Positions 61,419-64,000 of a DNA stretch of 64,000 nt are shown here, one piece after another. Each line of letters starts with the position of its first letter. The first letter of the stretch is position 1. Under the pieces are notes generated by a model. It was not told the origin of the DNA. It did no database searches and saw nothing but the letters and a program-made list of their open reading frames with translations. The stretch comes from Elysia crispata (Eukaryota > Mollusca > Gastropoda > Plakobranchidae): the NCBI GenBank assembly GCA_033675545.1, contig JAWDGP010005687.1, positions 1,386,373 to 1,450,372 on the forward strand, read 5' to 3'. Both the position numbers and the translations under genes were made by a program.

Positions 61419-62088
61419 AGGAAAAAAAAATTGTTGTTAATAAATTGAGGAATATCATACAGCCCTTTACGCCCGAAAAAAAATTCTTTAGTAATTTGCC
61501 ATAAATTATTAATGTACTCTACTCTTCTTCAAGAACATGTTTCGTTAAATTTCAAGTTAATGATGAAATAAAACACAATAGTATAGCAGAGGTATACAGA
61601 CTTTGATATTATTGAAATTACTTTTTTGTTTTATTCGTTTGTTTCGTGATATGTTTTTCAATAAATTTAGCTTTTGTTAATACTTACAAAAAATGAAGAA
61701 AAAAACCAACACGTGCGAATCTATCTGATTCATTGATAAAAGGAACAATTAAGCCGTTTCTTAACAGCTTTATACATAAGAGTATGAAGTTAAGTAATGG
61801 AGGAAAAAAAAAACTCAGCTACATTTCTGGAATTAAAAAAGAAATCATTTCGGTATTTGTTTTCAAGAAGTCTCAGTCAGAATTTAGAGCGTTTTTTTTT
61901 CGTTTCATTGTTGAAAATTAAGATTTTTGCAGATGAACAAATATAGCAGTAAAAACAGAAGTCAGGTAACATCTACAGAAATTTAACAACGCAAAATGTA
62001 CACTTGTGAGCTAACTAAACCTTTGTGGATAGTACAACGTTTTCTATACTAAGAATAAAAATGGAAATAGAGAAAATAATAGTTATTC

Positions 62089-62090
<2 letters not shown>

Positions 62091-62134
<44 letters not shown>

Positions 62135-62138
62135 AAGA

Positions 62139-62172
<34 letters not shown>

Positions 62173-62173
62173 A

Positions 62174-62228
<55 letters not shown>
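62091..62228. repeat. (TA)n then (GA)n compound microsatellite
   Basis: TA to about 62131 followed by an interrupted GA tract, directly left of the 30-bp minisatellite. Confidence 0.96.
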
Positions 62229-62278
62229 TCAGTGAAAGTTTACAATAATTGGTTATAACTACACTTTAATGCATAGTT

Positions 62279-63118
62279 ATACACTTGAAAACAGCGGTAT
62301 ATGCTGGAAACGGCTGACTTTCTCGTTATACGCTTGGAAACGGCTGACTTTCTGGTTATACGCTTGGAAACGGCTGACTTTCTGGTTATACGCTTGGAAA
62401 CGGCTGACTTTCTGGTTATACGCTTGGAAACGGCTGACTTTCTGGTTATACACTTGAAAACAGCGGACTGTCCGGTTATACGCTTGGAAACGGCTGACTT
62501 TCTGGTTATACGCTTGGAAACGGCTGACTTTCTGGTTATACGATTGGAAACGGCTGACTTTCTGGTTATACGATTGGAAACGGCTGACTTTCTGGTTATA
62601 CGCTTGGAAACGGCTGACTTTCTGGTTATACGATTGGAAACGGCTGACTTTCTGGTTATACACTTGAAAACAGCGGATTGTCCGGTTATACGCTTGGAAA
62701 CGGCTGACTTTCTGGTTATACGATTGAAAACGGCTGACTTTCTCGTTATATGCTGGAAACGGCTGACTTTCTCGTTATACGCTTGGAAACGGCTTACTTT
62801 CTGGTTATACGATTGAAAACGGCTGACTTTCTGGTTATACGATTGGAAACGGCTGACTTTCTGGTTATACGATTGGAAACGGCTGACTTTCTGGTTATAC
62901 GCTTGGAGACGGCACACTTTCTGGTTATACGCTTGGAGACGGCACACTTTCTGGTTATACGCTTGGAGACGGCACACTTTCTGGTTATACGCTTGGAGAC
63001 GGCAGACTTTCTGGTTATACGATTGGAAACGGCTGACTTTCTGGTTATACGCTTGGAGACGGCACACTTTCTGGTTATACGCTTGGAGACGGCACACTTT
63101 CTGGTTATACGCTTGAAT
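62279..63118. repeat. 30-bp minisatellite, about 28 copies, with 210-bp higher-order element
   Basis: Unit CGCTTGGAAACGGCTGACTT plus TCTGGTTATA. Variant units with CAGCGGACTGTCC or CAGCGGATTGTCC at 62451 and 62661 are exactly 210 bp apart, implying block amplification of seven monomers. A third block from 62900 carries GGAGACGGCACAC. Both strands stay open because the period is divisible by three. Confidence 0.95.
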
Positions 63119-63159
63119 ACACCTTAATGTGTGATTATGTATTTACGACAGGGGAATGC

Positions 63160-63590
63160 CTACGCTTGTGCTTTTTGCGAACTTGTCATACATGTTGAGA
63201 GGCTATCTGGGTCATTGCTGAAAGCTCGCACTGTCCGATGCTTTTTGCGAGCTTGTCATACATGTTGAGAGGCTAGTTGGGTCATTGCTGAAAGCTCGCA
63301 CTGTCCAATGCTTTTTGCGAGCCTGTCATACATGTTGAGAATCTAGTCGGGTCATTGCTGAAAGCTCGCACTGTCCAATGCTTTTTGCGAGCTTGTCATA
63401 CATGTTGAGAGGCTAGTTGGGTCATTGCTGAAAGCTCGCACTGTCCAATGCTTTTTGCGAGCTTGTCATACATGTTGAGAGGCTATCTGGGTCATTGCTG
63501 AAAGCTCGCACTGTCCAATGCTTTTTGCGAGCTTTTCACACATGTTGAGAGGCTATTCGGGTCATTGCTGAAAGCTCGCACTGCCCAATG
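63160..63590. repeat. 70-bp minisatellite, six copies, with a hairpin at each unit boundary
   Basis: CTTTTTGCGA recurs at 63171, 63241, 63311, 63381, 63451 and 63521. Across each boundary AAGCTCGCA and TGCGAGCTT are complementary, forming a 9-bp stem with a loop of about 17 nt. Confidence 0.93.
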
Positions 63591-64000
63591 AGCAGAAAAT
63601 GTTACAAGTTCCTGAAGAAAATCGTTTCTCTTCTGCCACAGTTTATGACTAAACATAAATTTTTTGTAACGCACCGTTTTCCTTTTAAGTTGGCTGATTT
63701 CAATCCCAAGAAGTTAGGGACTCGGAGAGACAGACTTTTGTTTTCACAATAGCAATCTACAAGGTTTATATTTTATTTAACAAAGTCTTTCGGTATTTGC
63801 AATTCATTTTCATATTTACAGATTCTTTTCTCTAAATTTCTCATAGCATTTTCTTCCTATGCCAATGATAATATGAAAAGTTCACTCGGAGAGCAGGCTT
63901 TATCAACTATTCACCCAGTCAAAATCTGAAGCTTTACTATACTGTGGTTTTCGTAATTAATTGAAGAAACCGACTGTGTTTAAGTTTCGCTTAAAATTCT
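63591..64000. other. Right flank, nothing recognised
   Basis: AT-rich sequence without repeats, open frames or splice-site context that I could interpret. Confidence 0.5.

Noticed and set aside
62240-63127. 285-residue frame of 10-residue repeats as a repeat-containing gene
   Set aside because: The 30-bp minisatellite is open on both strands simply because its period is divisible by three. No promoter, splice or start context.

Overview
This window reads as nuclear DNA of an invertebrate, most likely a mollusc and probably a gastropod. The signs are AT-rich introns and spacers full of microsatellites, many minisatellites, clusters of the AGATCT/TCTAGA word, decayed LINEs and MITEs, and multi-exon genes with GT-AG splice sites. 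I saw no prokaryotic operon, CRISPR array, rRNA or tRNA gene. The species assignment is an inference.

Three genes can be supported. (1) The complete coding region of a SMAD4 orthologue (co-SMAD of TGF-beta/BMP signalling) lies on the minus strand in 12 coding exons from 26813 down to 8983. All splice phases agree and give 612 residues. (2) A three-coding-exon gene on the minus strand (46041 down to 39286) encodes a predicted 1571-residue nuclear protein. It has one C2H2 zinc finger whose codons are split by an intron, a second degenerate finger, basic patches and two SUMO-interaction-like motifs. I do not recognise its family. (3) A very small gene on the plus strand (55621 to 61418) has a TATA box, a 7-nt coding part in exon 1, short exons and a poly(A) signal. 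It encodes a predicted 66-residue secreted peptide and is the most novel item in the window.

Layout. 1-8.9 kb is repeats, a decayed LINE reverse-transcriptase fragment (4.4-5.2 kb) and a 79-bp array. 8.98-26.8 kb is SMAD4, with introns carrying 121-, 97-, 118-, 33- and 69-bp tandem arrays, three further LINE 3' ends, a PIF/Harbinger-like MITE, a hAT transposase fragment and a large inverted repeat. 26.9-39.2 kb has no gene I can support and holds several microsatellites and 63-bp and 37-bp minisatellites. 39.3-46.1 kb is the zinc-finger gene. 46.1-55.6 kb is spacer with microsatellites and a pogo/Tigger-like MITE with intact TA duplications. 55.6-61.4 kb is the peptide gene, whose first intron ends in a 0.9-kb array of 31-bp repeats. 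62.1-63.6 kb is two adjacent minisatellites (30 bp and 70 bp).

A recurring pattern is that tandem arrays start at, or include, exon-intron junctions. Examples are SMAD4 exons 3, 6, 10 and 11 and exon 2 of the peptide gene. Several arrays therefore carry copies of splice sites, and at SMAD4 exon 11 the repeat unit also contains the 3' tail of a LINE.
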